In this document: in pieces, positions 35,607 to 42,568 of the stretch
Layout: every line of letters starts with the position of its first letter
Numbering within the stretch: the first letter of the stretch is position 1
Source: Streptomyces sp. NRRL B-24484
GTDB lineage: Bacteria; Actinomycetota; Actinomycetes; Streptomycetales; Streptomycetaceae
NCBI RefSeq assembly: GCF_000717715.1
Contig: NZ_JOAI01000023.1
Coordinates: 1 to 64,000, forward strand
Length of the DNA stretch: 64,000 nucleotides
Reading direction: 5' to 3'
Program-made: the position numbers and the translations under genes
Notes under the pieces: model-generated
Told to the model about the DNA's origin: nothing
Databases searched by the model: none
What the model saw: the letters and a program-made list of their open reading frames with translations, nothing else

Positions 35607-36827
35607 TCAGACGATGACGTGCGGCAGGAAGCGCGCGCCGACGTGGGTGATCGGCGAGTCGTGCGTCTCGCGGATGCCGAGGCCGGCGGCCTCGCCGTCC
35701 ACCACCCAGGCGCCCAGTACCGGCTGGTTGCCGTCGAAGACCGGCAGCGGGCAGAGCTGCTGGAAGCAAAACCCCTCGGCGCCGTAGCGGTCCGGTGCGC
35801 CGGCCCAGGCGGGCAGCAGGGTCTCGTCGCCGCCCGGTTCGACGATCCGCACGCCCGAGCCCTCCCGGCCGAGCAGCGGCTTGGCCGCGTACCCGGTGGC
35901 GGTGAGCTCGCGCGGCCCGTCGAGGTAGGCCGGCAGCAGGTTGGGGTGGCCGGGGAAGAGCTCCCACAGCACCGCCAGCAGCGCCTTGTTGGAGAGCAGC
36001 ATCTTCCACGGCGGCTCGATCCACAGCGTGGAGCCGGTGGAGCCGCCGAGGTCGACGGTGGCCAGCAACTGCTCGCCGAACTCGTCCTCCGCCAGCCACT
36101 CCCACGGGTACAGCTTGAACGCGGAGCGGATGTAGCGGTGCTGCAGGTCGACGAACCGGCCGGTCAGCCCGTCCAGGCCGATGTCCTCCACGGCGATCGA
36201 CACCGTCTCCAGACCGGCCTGCTCGGCCGTCTCCTGGAGGTAGAGGGTGGTCATCCAGTCCTCGCCCTCGGAGTCGCCGCGCGAGTGCGCGAAGTGCACC
36301 GGGCCGGGCGGCAGCAGCTCCTTCTGGCGGGCCCAGGCGGCGACCAGCCGCTCGTGCAGCGAGTTCCACTGGTCCGCCTCGGGGAAGCGCTCCTCCATCC
36401 AGAACCACTGCGGGCTGGCCGCCTCGATCAGCGAGGTCGGGGTGTCCGCGTTGTACTCGAACATCTTCGCCGGGCCGGTGCCGTCGTACGCCAGGTCGAA
36501 CCGCCCGTACAGGGACGGCTGTTCCTCGCGCCGCCGCCAGGAGGCGGCGATCACCTCGGCGAGCCGCGGGTCGGTGATGCCGTAGTCGGCGAACCGGCCC
36601 GTGCGCACCACGTGGTCGGCGGCCTCCAGGCACATCCCGTGGAGTTCCTCGACCACCTCCTCCAGCGACTCGACCTCGGGCAGCGAGAACTCGTAGTAGG
36701 CGCTCTCGTCCCAGTACGCGTACTCGGCGCCGGGGTCGCGGGGGTCCTCGCAGACGGCGTAGATCAGGCCCTGGGCCTCGACCGCGGCCTGCCAGCCCGG
36801 CCGCGGTTCGACGGTGCGGCGGCGCAT
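35607..36827 (-). CDS. Glutathionylspermidine synthase-like ATP-grasp protein
   Basis: A 406-aa protein matching the synthetase domain of glutathionylspermidine synthase (YjfC/YgiC-like). Recognisable segments are MFEYNADTPTSLIEA (ATP/ligand binding), NKALLAVLWELFPGHPNLLPA and KPLLGREGSGVRIVEPGG. The amidase domain of the E. coli enzyme is absent. Since streptomycetes lack glutathione and glutathionylspermidine, it probably ligates another substrate. A lipoprotein gene is 5 bases upstream on the same strand, with DUF350 divergent, as in the E. coli yjf set. Confidence 0.85.
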   Translation of the reverse strand: MRRRTVEPRPGWQAAVEAQGLIYAVCEDPRDPGAEYAYWDESAYYEFSLPEVESLEEVVEELHGMCLEAADHVVRTGRFADYGITDPRLAEVIAASWRRREEQPSLYGRFDLAYDGTGPAKMFEYNADTPTSLIEAASPQWFWMEERFPEADQWNSLHERLVAAWARQKELLPPGPVHFAHSRGDSEGEDWMTTLYLQETAEQAGLETVSIAVEDIGLDGLTGRFVDLQHRYIRSAFKLYPWEWLAEDEFGEQLLATVDLGGSTGSTLWIEPPWKMLLSNKALLAVLWELFPGHPNLLPAYLDGPRELTATGYAAKPLLGREGSGVRIVEPGGDETLLPAWAGAPDRYGAEGFCFQQLCPLPVFDGNQPVLGAWVVDGEAAGLGIRETHDSPITHVGARFLPHVIV

Positions 36828-36832
36828 CGCGG

Positions 36833-37147
36833 TCAGCCCCCGCCCGAACCGGAGCTGCCGCTCGGGCAGCCGAAGCCCCCGCGCTTGGTGGCGGCCTTGT
36901 CGAAGGTGCCGCCGGCGGCGTTCAGCGAGCCGGAACCGCAGTAGTACCAGCGGCCGGCGGCCGCGGTGGTGCCCGTGGAGCAGGAGTGGTCGTCGAGCAC
37001 CTTGAGGGTGCCCGGGTCGACGCAGCGCCGGGGCGCGCTGCCGCCGGACGAGGAGCAGCCGGTGAGGGCCAGTGCCAGCGTCCCCACCATGCCGAGGGCG
37101 ACGACGCCCGAGCGGCGGCGGGCGGAGGAGGGGTCGGTCTGCGTCAT
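36833..37147 (-). CDS. Small secreted lipoprotein
   Basis: A 104-aa lipoprotein with lipobox LTGC followed by a Ser/Gly linker. Four further Cys residues (RRCVDPG, HSCSTG, YYCGSG, GFGCPSG) could make two disulfides. It is co-transcribed with the glutathionylspermidine-synthase-like gene. Function unknown. Confidence 0.7.
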   Translation of the reverse strand: MTQTDPSSARRRSGVVALGMVGTLALALTGCSSSGGSAPRRCVDPGTLKVLDDHSCSTGTTAAAGRWYYCGSGSLNAAGGTFDKAATKRGGFGCPSGSSGSGGG

Positions 37148-37258
37148 GACGGGTGATGGTACTTAAGGCTCCCCAGCGCCGGAACCATGGGATATCTTTT
37201 GCCGGTCCTTGACACTTCGGGTGGCACCTGGCGTGGCACTCCGCCCTGGGGGAGCAGC

Positions 37259-37681
37259 ATGAACGACATCGTCCACGGCCTCGGCGTGGCCGCCGCCTAC
37301 GGCGCCGTCGGCCTGGTGCTGCTGCTGCTCGGCGTGGGCCTGGTCGACGCCCTGACGCCGGGCAAGCTCGGCCGGCAGATCTGGCTGGAGCGCAACCGGA
37401 ACGCCGCCGTGGTGCTCAGCTCCGCGCTGATCGGCATCGGCGGGATCGTCTTCACCGCGATCATGTACACCTACGACGAGTTCGCGAAGGGCCTGGCCGC
37501 GACCGCGCTCTTCGGCCTGCTCGGCCTGGTGCTGATGGCCGCCGCGTTCTGGCTGGTGGACCTGCTGACCCCGGGCAAGCTCGGCGAGGTGCTGGTCGAC
37601 CCCGAGCCGCACCCGGCGGTCTGGGTGACCGCCGCCTGCAACCTGTCGGTCGCCGCCATCGTCGCCGCGTCGATCGCCTGA
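37259..37681 (+). CDS. DUF350 family membrane protein
   Basis: A 140-aa protein with four membrane helices made of two similar halves. Each half ends its second segment with a DALTPGKLG or DLLTPGKLG motif, characteristic of DUF350 (YjfL). ATG 37259 follows GGGGGAGCAGC. Divergent from the lipoprotein/GSP-synthase pair, 111 bases apart; a TTGACA hexamer lies at 37209-37214. It is probably involved in the same membrane process. Confidence 0.85.
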   Translation: MNDIVHGLGVAAAYGAVGLVLLLLGVGLVDALTPGKLGRQIWLERNRNAAVVLSSALIGIGGIVFTAIMYTYDEFAKGLAATALFGLLGLVLMAAAFWLVDLLTPGKLGEVLVDPEPHPAVWVTAACNLSVAAIVAASIA

Positions 37682-37761
37682 GCCGCCGCCCGAGCGGCCC
37701 GCACGCGGCCGGCACCCCGACCACCGGGGTGCCGGCCGCTGCCGTTGCCGCGGGCGGCGGC

Positions 37762-38010
37762 TCAGCCCGCGGCCAGCCGCTCCGTCAGCCGGGCCTTCGC
37801 CGCGGGCCACTCGTCGTGGAGCATCGAGAAGTAGACGCTGTCGCGCCAGCTGCCGTCCGGCCGGCGGCGGTGGCGGCGCAGGGTGCCCTCGTACCGGGCG
37901 CCGAGGCGGCGGATCGCGTTCTGCGAGCGCTCGTTGAGGTGGTCGGTCTTCCAGGTGACGCGGCCCATGCCGAGTTCCTCGAAGGCGTGGGTGAGCAGCA
38001 GCAGCTTCGT
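37762..38010 (-). pseudogene. 3' fragment of a host GNAT (RimJ/RimL-type) acetyltransferase
   Basis: Reading down from 38010 the translation gives TKLLLLTHAFEELGMGRVTW and then TDHLNERSQNAIRRLGARYE, the acetyl-CoA-binding half of RimL-type N-acetyltransferases. Upstream of 38010 homology stops, and the frame closes at TAA 38022-38020. About 120 N-terminal residues are missing. An internal ATG (37968) could still allow a 68-aa remnant, but it would be non-functional. The break marks the host/prophage boundary; the missing 5' part is expected at the far end. Confidence 0.8.
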
Positions 38011-38030
38011 AGTCCTCGTTTAGAGACGCA
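38000..38030. other. Putative attachment-site junction
   Basis: Homology to the interrupted GNAT gene ends within this interval, placing the attachment core near the sequence CTTCGTAGTCCTCG. No tRNA gene or long direct repeat is seen, which would fit a serine integrase with a short core inside a coding gene. The partner junction is outside the window. Confidence 0.5.
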
Positions 38031-38217
38031 CGTTATCGGGCTGGCGTGCGGGCCGCAACGCTCAACAACGGTTCCCGCCTGCCCTTGTTGGCCGACGTGC
38101 CGTTCTGCCTGGTCAGACCGGCTGCGGCGAATCTTTGCGATGAGCTGACCAGGTAGGTTCGGCCGCATCCAAGGCGGCCGAAGCGTCGTCGAGGCTCCGA
38201 AGGAAGGGTGGTAGCTC

Positions 38218-38622
38218 ATGTGGAAGTGCGAGGTTGTCGTCGGGGCTGAGCTCGACGTCGCGGAGGTGGCCGAGCTCTACCGCGCCTCGACCCTTGCCGA
38301 GCGCCGGCCGGTCGAGGACGTCGAGCGTTTCGCGGCCATGGTCAGGCAAGCGAACCTGATCGTCACGGCCCGCCACGAGGGCCGCCTCATCGGTATCGCC
38401 CGATCGCTGACCGATGGCGTCTACGCGACGTACCTGTCTGATCTTGCGGTCGACCGGGCGTATCAGCGCCAGGGCGTAGGCCGAGCCCTGATCGAAGCCA
38501 CGCGCGAGGCCGCGCCACTGGCGAGCGTTGTTCTTCTTGCCGCGCCGGCCGCCGTCAACTACTACCCGCGGGTTGGCTTCAAGCAGCACACCTCGGCGTG
38601 GGTACTCGACCGTCCGGAGTGA
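38218..38622 (+). CDS. GNAT acetyltransferase (prophage accessory)
   Basis: A 134-aa single-domain N-acetyltransferase. The acetyl-CoA-binding P-loop is RAYQRQGVGRALIEATRE (R/QxxGxG/A), and NYYPRVGFKQH is the usual motif B. ATG 38218 follows AGGAAGGGT. It is the first gene inside the prophage end and unrelated to the truncated host GNAT. Substrate unknown. Confidence 0.8.
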   Translation: MWKCEVVVGAELDVAEVAELYRASTLAERRPVEDVERFAAMVRQANLIVTARHEGRLIGIARSLTDGVYATYLSDLAVDRAYQRQGVGRALIEATREAAPLASVVLLAAPAAVNYYPRVGFKQHTSAWVLDRPE

Positions 38623-38708
38623 CCCAGCAACGCGAAGCGCCGTCCGCTTCGGCCGAAGGGGTGGCCGAAGCGGGCGGCGCTGTGCTGGTGGGGCCGGGTG
38701 CTGGGGCG

Positions 38709-38840
38709 TTAGTGGCTCTGGGAGCCTGCGCACGGCCGGCAGAGCCATCGAACGAACGGCGGGCCGCTCTGGCGTTCGACGCACCCGGTGGGGACGGGGT
38801 CGGACGTCTCAGCGCCGCAGCGGGCGCAGTGCACGGTCAT
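38709..38840 (-). CDS. 43-aa zinc-ribbon-like peptide
   Basis: A peptide with two CxxC knuckles (VHCARCGAE and WLCRPCAGS) separated by about 25 residues, a likely zinc ribbon. Its ATG overlaps the stop of the upstream gene in ATGA, so the pair is coupled. Confidence 0.6.
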   Translation of the reverse strand: MTVHCARCGAETSDPVPTGCVERQSGPPFVRWLCRPCAGSQSH

Positions 38841-39367
38841 CACGCCACCGCCCCGACGAGGCGGTGCGCACCGGGGTAGCTGTACCCGGGATCGGGCAGC
38901 CCCTCGGCGATCGCCCACAGGGCGGCGAGGCGGGCGGCCTGCCGTTGTGCCTCGGCGTCTGCTTCCCATCGGCGGACCCACAGCGGGACTACCCGGACGG
39001 TGGCGGGTCGGGGCAGCACTGCAGGGTCGAGCTTCGGTGCCCGGTGTGCGCGCTGTTCGCGCTCGATGGCATCCGCGGTGACTTCCTGCAGGGTGGGGCT
39101 GACGGGCGGAGTCCGTTCCGGCTCGGGCAGGCGTGCGGGCGCCGGGACCGGTCCGGGGGTGGCGACCGGGAACGGCACTCGCTCGCGGCGGCTGTAGGAG
39201 GGCGCGCGGAGGCCGTCCAGCTCGACCCGGATGGGGCGGGGGGCGCCTGCACGGTGACGTCCGGTGGGGGCATCCGTCCCGCTGCTGAGGAACAGAGCCA
39301 CAGCGAATGCGAGGACCAGGCTGCCGGCGCATGTGTAGAACCAGGCCCAGAATGTAAGGTCAGACAT
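38840..39367 (-). CDS. Single-span membrane protein, prophage accessory
   Basis: A 175-aa protein with an N-terminal membrane helix (SDLTFWAWFYTCAGSLVLAF, about 2-30) and a Pro/Arg-rich cytoplasmic region. The helical C-terminus (RRWEADAEAQRQAARLAALW) may form a coiled coil. ATG 39367 follows GGGAGC. It could be a small membrane partner of the coupled zinc-ribbon peptide. No known family recognised. Confidence 0.6.
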   Translation of the reverse strand: MSDLTFWAWFYTCAGSLVLAFAVALFLSSGTDAPTGRHRAGAPRPIRVELDGLRAPSYSRRERVPFPVATPGPVPAPARLPEPERTPPVSPTLQEVTADAIEREQRAHRAPKLDPAVLPRPATVRVVPLWVRRWEADAEAQRQAARLAALWAIAEGLPDPGYSYPGAHRLVGAVA

Positions 39368-39399
39368 AGTTGGCAGCTCCCTAAAGCTGTCGACTGCGA

Positions 39400-39440
39400 C
39401 CCCCGGGGCCGGCCCTAATCGGCTTCCGGGGGCTTTTTTG
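39400..39440 (+). terminator. Stem-loop with T-tract
   Basis: CCCCCGG (39400-39406) pairs with CCGGGGG (39426-39432), followed by CTTTTTTG. It resembles a plus-strand terminator, yet no plus-strand gene lies directly upstream. It may insulate the GntR regulator or belong to an unrecognised small RNA. Confidence 0.4.
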
Positions 39441-39464
39441 TTGGCGAGTTCGACCGTAGTCGCC

Positions 39465-39501
39465 ACTTGTCTAAGTTGTCTACACGTCTACTCGTCTAAG
39501 T
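39465..39501. promoter_or_regulatory. Tandem GTCTA operator cluster
   Basis: Four GTCTA units at 39469, 39478, 39486 and 39494, about 8-9 bases apart. Two are embedded in near-palindromes ACTTGTCTAAGT (39465-39476) and ACTCGTCTAAGT (39490-39501). The cluster lies between the divergent membrane-protein and GntR genes, as expected for an autoregulated GntR operator. Confidence 0.6.
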
Positions 39502-39535
39502 GGATGCGCGGAAGCGCGCTCCGTAGGCTGCTGCC

Positions 39536-39793
39536 ATGTCTGAGACCTCCGGTGATCGTCCGCGGCGCGTACCGCCGTATATGGAGGCGGCCCGAGAGCT
39601 GGCCGACGAGATTCGTGCGGGGCGCTACGACGACGGCACGTCGTTTCCGTCCGAGACGCAGTTGACTGCCCGATTCGGCATGGCCCGAATGACCGTTCGC
39701 CGAGCCTTGGGCGTGCTGCAAGAGGCCGGGCTGATCACCACTCGATGGGGCAAGGGGTCTGCGGTCGTCCCGCCGGACCAGCGGCCGAACTGA
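39536..39793 (+). CDS. Short GntR-family DNA-binding protein
   Basis: An 85-aa stand-alone winged helix: FPSETQLTARFGMARMTVRR (recognition helix, about residues 41-60) and WGKGSAVVPP (wing). There is no ligand domain, as in KorSA-like regulators of actinobacterial mobile elements. It probably binds the adjacent GTCTA cluster and may control lysogeny or cargo genes. Confidence 0.8.
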   Translation: MSETSGDRPRRVPPYMEAARELADEIRAGRYDDGTSFPSETQLTARFGMARMTVRRALGVLQEAGLITTRWGKGSAVVPPDQRPN

Positions 39794-39865
39794 GATACCG
39801 CGGCCCCGCCCGGCCGGATCAACAGCGGGACGGGGCCGAAGCGCGGGGGTGGTCATGGTCGAGGA

Positions 39866-40741
39866 CTAGGCCAGCAGTGCAGCACGCACCGTCTCTGCGG
39901 TCTCGCCAAGATCCACGCGGCCCAGGTGCGACACCAGCGCCGTCCGAACCTCGTCGAGGGTGGTCGGCAACGCGCCGCCGGCCAGCCTGCTCGGAGCCAC
40001 TCCGACGCGGAACTCTCGCTGTGCCAGGGCGGTATGGACCAGCTCTCGCGCGAGGTCGAGCACTGTCCGTTCCCGCAGCGCGAACGTGAGGTGCAGGCTC
40101 GTGTCATCACCGACGCAGTAGGGGCTGTGCACCCAGCCCCGCGGGAGCACGAGCGTGTCGCCAGGCTCCAACTCATACTCTGCGTAAGGCTCGGTGGTGT
40201 CCCACCGGTCTTGCATGTCCTGCGTCCACATGACCGGGGAGTCCAGGAAGTCATCGACGGGCAACTCGACCTCCGGACGCCAGATCGGCCACCGCTTACG
40301 GCCGTGCATCTGCGTGACCACGGCTGTGAACTGGTCCCAGTGGTGCCGAAGCCCCTGCCTGCCTGCGGGGGTGACGATAGCCGAGACATACAGCGAGTAC
40401 CCGGTCTCGTCCTGAATCGCGCGGCACAACTCGGCGAGGTACGGCACGCTGCGTTGCAGCTCCCGCAGGTTGACCGTGTGCCCGTCGTTGAACAGCTCAC
40501 GGAGCCGTCCGGGCTTCATCTGTCCGTCCTTCGAGAACCGCCCCGGGTGGACGGCCCGGCCGTCCTTGACCGCGGCGGTTGCGGCCGGGTTCAGCAGGCC
40601 GTGATCAATGTGACTGTCCATGAGTCGGAGCGTGATCCGCTCGTCCAGCTCGGACCCGATACGGCGGTAGAGCTGCGGCTCGGTGGGGCAGCCGCGGAGT
40701 AGAGACTCTGCGGCGGAGCCCATCAGTGCCGAGAGGGACAT
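39866..40741 (-). CDS. JmjC/cupin-like Fe(II)-2-oxoglutarate oxygenase
   Basis: A 291-aa protein of the ROXA/YcfD-like JmjC family. The iron triad is HHWDQF (His134, Asp136) and VHSPYCVGDD (His205). These enzymes hydroxylate protein side chains, such as His or Arg of ribosomal proteins, or RiPP precursors. AAGGAG lies before ATG 40741. The next upstream gene (160-aa protein) is 13 bases away, so the two may be an enzyme and partner. Substrate unknown. Confidence 0.8.
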   Translation of the reverse strand: MSLSALMGSAAESLLRGCPTEPQLYRRIGSELDERITLRLMDSHIDHGLLNPAATAAVKDGRAVHPGRFSKDGQMKPGRLRELFNDGHTVNLRELQRSVPYLAELCRAIQDETGYSLYVSAIVTPAGRQGLRHHWDQFTAVVTQMHGRKRWPIWRPEVELPVDDFLDSPVMWTQDMQDRWDTTEPYAEYELEPGDTLVLPRGWVHSPYCVGDDTSLHLTFALRERTVLDLARELVHTALAQREFRVGVAPSRLAGGALPTTLDEVRTALVSHLGRVDLGETAETVRAALLA

Positions 40742-40754
40742 GAGGCTGTCTCCT

Positions 40755-41237
40755 TCATCCGAGCGGGCATGGAATCTCTGGGTGGAGAGGAAGGTTCGGG
40801 CACGAGATCACGGCGTAGCTGATCAGCCGGTCGCCGGTGATGTAGTAGCACCACACCGAGTCCGTGCCGTGAGCGATAGCCGTCCGGGCATGGTGGGTCT
40901 TGGCGTCGAGCCCGCAGTCGACGGCGCCACCGTCGAAGCGCGGTGCGGGGAGGTACCGCCGGTAGATGCCGGCGAGCCATTCCACCGCCGAGTCCGGGTC
41001 CTTCCACGTCCTGTCGGCGAGATCTGCGGGGCGCCGCAGCAGGTAGTGACCGGTGAACATGGGCGGGATGGTGCGCTGCTCGAACGGTTTGTAGTGCTCT
41101 GCATCGAACGCCTGCCCCTTGGGGCTCTTGAGGGTGGCGGGGTCGATTGGCTGCGGACGGCGAAGGTACTCGGTGTGATACAGCGCGCTGGTGCCGATCC
41201 AGGGGCCGTACCCGTGCCAGTGGCCGGAGAAGTCCAC
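40755..41237 (-). CDS. 160-aa hypothetical protein paired with JmjC enzyme
   Basis: A 160-aa soluble protein with no recognised family. It is rich in His, Trp, Tyr and Pro (MDFSGHWHGYGPWIGTSALY at its start). GTG 41237 is chosen for GGAGG seven bases before. It is co-oriented with the JmjC gene (13-base gap), suggesting a substrate, adaptor or partner. A large stem-loop precedes it. Confidence 0.6.
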   Translation of the reverse strand: MDFSGHWHGYGPWIGTSALYHTEYLRRPQPIDPATLKSPKGQAFDAEHYKPFEQRTIPPMFTGHYLLRRPADLADRTWKDPDSAVEWLAGIYRRYLPAPRFDGGAVDCGLDAKTHHARTAIAHGTDSVWCYYITGDRLISYAVISCPNLPLHPEIPCPLG

Positions 41238-41255
41238 GGGTTATCCTCCAGGAAG

Positions 41256-41298
41256 CGGACGCGCCTGCTCCAACTACACCTTGGAGCAAGCGCGTCCG
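41256..41298. promoter_or_regulatory. 18-bp stem-loop next to a ribosome site
   Basis: An 18-bp stem (41256-41273 and 41281-41298, one mismatch) with a 7-nt loop. On the minus strand it ends five bases before the GGAGG of the 160-aa gene. It may terminate DUF397 transcription or control translation of the 160-aa gene; no T-tract follows on the minus strand. Confidence 0.55.
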
Positions 41299-41326
41299 TG
41301 TTTCAGGGGTGGGTCAGCCTAGGTCG

Positions 41327-41569
41327 TCAGACCGTCAGTCCCCGGGACCTGACCCAGTTGACGGCGAAGGCGTCGAGCTCGGCGCCCTCGTACCGCACCT
41401 CTCGGCCGGCTCCCTCCGTCTTGCTGTCGCGCAGGACGAAGCCCTCCTCCGCGCCGGGGATGGCGGCGAGGTCGACGCACGACTCGTTCTCGCTGCCGAG
41501 GTTGCCGCCGCACTGCAGCTCGAAGACCGCACCGTCGAGCGGCAGCTCGTACAGGTTCTGCTTGGACAC
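41327..41569 (-). CDS. DUF397-like small protein
   Basis: An 80-aa protein. The pattern ESCVDLA, then FVLRDSKTEGAG and ELDAFAVNW, follows DUF397, a small streptomycete family typically encoded next to XRE regulators and RsbW-like ATPases (WhiJ/BldB neighbourhoods). GTG 41569 follows GGAGGGAACGT. Here the neighbours are exactly such an ATPase and XRE regulator. Confidence 0.7.
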   Translation of the reverse strand: MSKQNLYELPLDGAVFELQCGGNLGSENESCVDLAAIPGAEEGFVLRDSKTEGAGREVRYEGAELDAFAVNWVRSRGLTV

Positions 41570-41688
41570 GTTCCCTCCATCAGGGTTGGTAGTGCCGTCC
41601 GGCCGGTTGGTCAGACGGATGGAGCAGGTTGGTACCAAGCCGCGTCCCGGGAGGCGCGCGCAGTACCGGGACCGCCCGGCCGGTGTGC

Positions 41689-42306
41689 CTAGGGGCTGGC
41701 ATCGGGCGGAGTCTCAGAGGTGGCGCGGCTCTTTGCCGGCCGTATCCGCAGGTCGGCGTGAACGGTCTTGCCGAGAGCCTCGGGTGTCACTCCCCAGTGA
41801 CCTTGGGTGAGGCGGTGCACTAGGCCCATGCCGCGCCCAGAGGTGTCGGTCGGGCCCGCGGTGACCATGACCGGCAGCGAGCGTGAGCCGTCGCGAACCA
41901 TGATGCGAACGGTGTCGTCAGTGATGCGGCGCACGGCAACACCCATACGGCGCTGACAGCCGGTCTTGGCGGCGTTTGTCGCGAGCTCGGACACGATCAG
42001 CTCGGCCGCGTCGACCAACTCGGCCAAGCCCCACTCATCAAGCTTGTTCCGAACTAAGTGCCGTGCCGCACGGACGGATTCGGGTCTGTAGGGGAGAAAG
42101 GCCGTGGCGGGTGCCGGCGCGGCCGGTCGCACAGTCTCAGGCCCCGGCTCAGGCTCCCGGCACTGCGAGATTGCCGTCTTCGCAGTGGGCCGGGGGCGCC
42201 GTTGGTGAACCCTCTCCGAGGTAGAACCGCATACCGTCGTCGCACTGGCCACCGCGGCATTGCCGAGCGGCGGCTCGATGCCGCTTGTGACGCGAGCGAC
42301 AACCAT
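41689..42306 (-). CDS. RsbW-like ATP-binding protein (anti-sigma type)
   Basis: A 205-aa protein whose GHKL domain covers the C-terminal 135 residues: N-box IVSELATNAAKTG, G1 region VRDGSRSLP and GRGMGLVHRLTQGHWG (G2). Such small ATPases pair with DUF397 and XRE proteins in Streptomyces. ATG 42306 is preferred because GGAGG precedes it; an alternative ATG at 42516 would add 70 atypical residues. It is divergent from the XRE regulator. Confidence 0.72.
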   Translation of the reverse strand: MVVARVTSGIEPPLGNAAVASATTVCGSTSERVHQRRPRPTAKTAISQCREPEPGPETVRPAAPAPATAFLPYRPESVRAARHLVRNKLDEWGLAELVDAAELIVSELATNAAKTGCQRRMGVAVRRITDDTVRIMVRDGSRSLPVMVTAGPTDTSGRGMGLVHRLTQGHWGVTPEALGKTVHADLRIRPAKSRATSETPPDASP

Positions 42307-42568
42307 GCAGTCCTCCAGATCGACGGCCCTGCGATGCCGCCCCGACGGGGGCGCAGGGCGGACATCGCTTCCAGTGCGCCGCCCGGTGGCTCCCGACAGC
42401 ACCGGTTCCACGGCCCTTTCGTCCGGGCGGCTCGACAAGTGAACGACCGTCAGCGGCTCGTGCGTCAGGAAAATGTCGTTGCTGCGTGCTTGCTCGCCAC
42501 CGGAAAACTTGACCATCTCATTACGTAGCCCCCTGCACGGCAGGTGATCGCGACGCTACGGTCGGCTC
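42307..42568. promoter_or_regulatory. Divergent promoter region, ATPase / XRE regulator
   Basis: 262 bases (52 if the longer ATPase start is used). AT-rich tracts near 42470-42530 (GAAAATGTCGTT, CTCATTACGTAG) probably hold both promoters. No further gene seen. Confidence 0.35.

Noticed and set aside
38000..38217. tRNA gene as integration site
   Set aside because: No cloverleaf or T-loop sequence found at the junction; the cut gene is protein coding.
39400..39440. Small RNA gene ending at the T-tract hairpin
   Set aside because: The hairpin is real, but no plus-strand promoter or conserved RNA structure upstream could be supported.
42307..42516. 70-residue N-terminal extension of the RsbW-like ATPase
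   Set aside because: Its sequence is atypical for the family and the internal ATG at 42306 has a better ribosome site.
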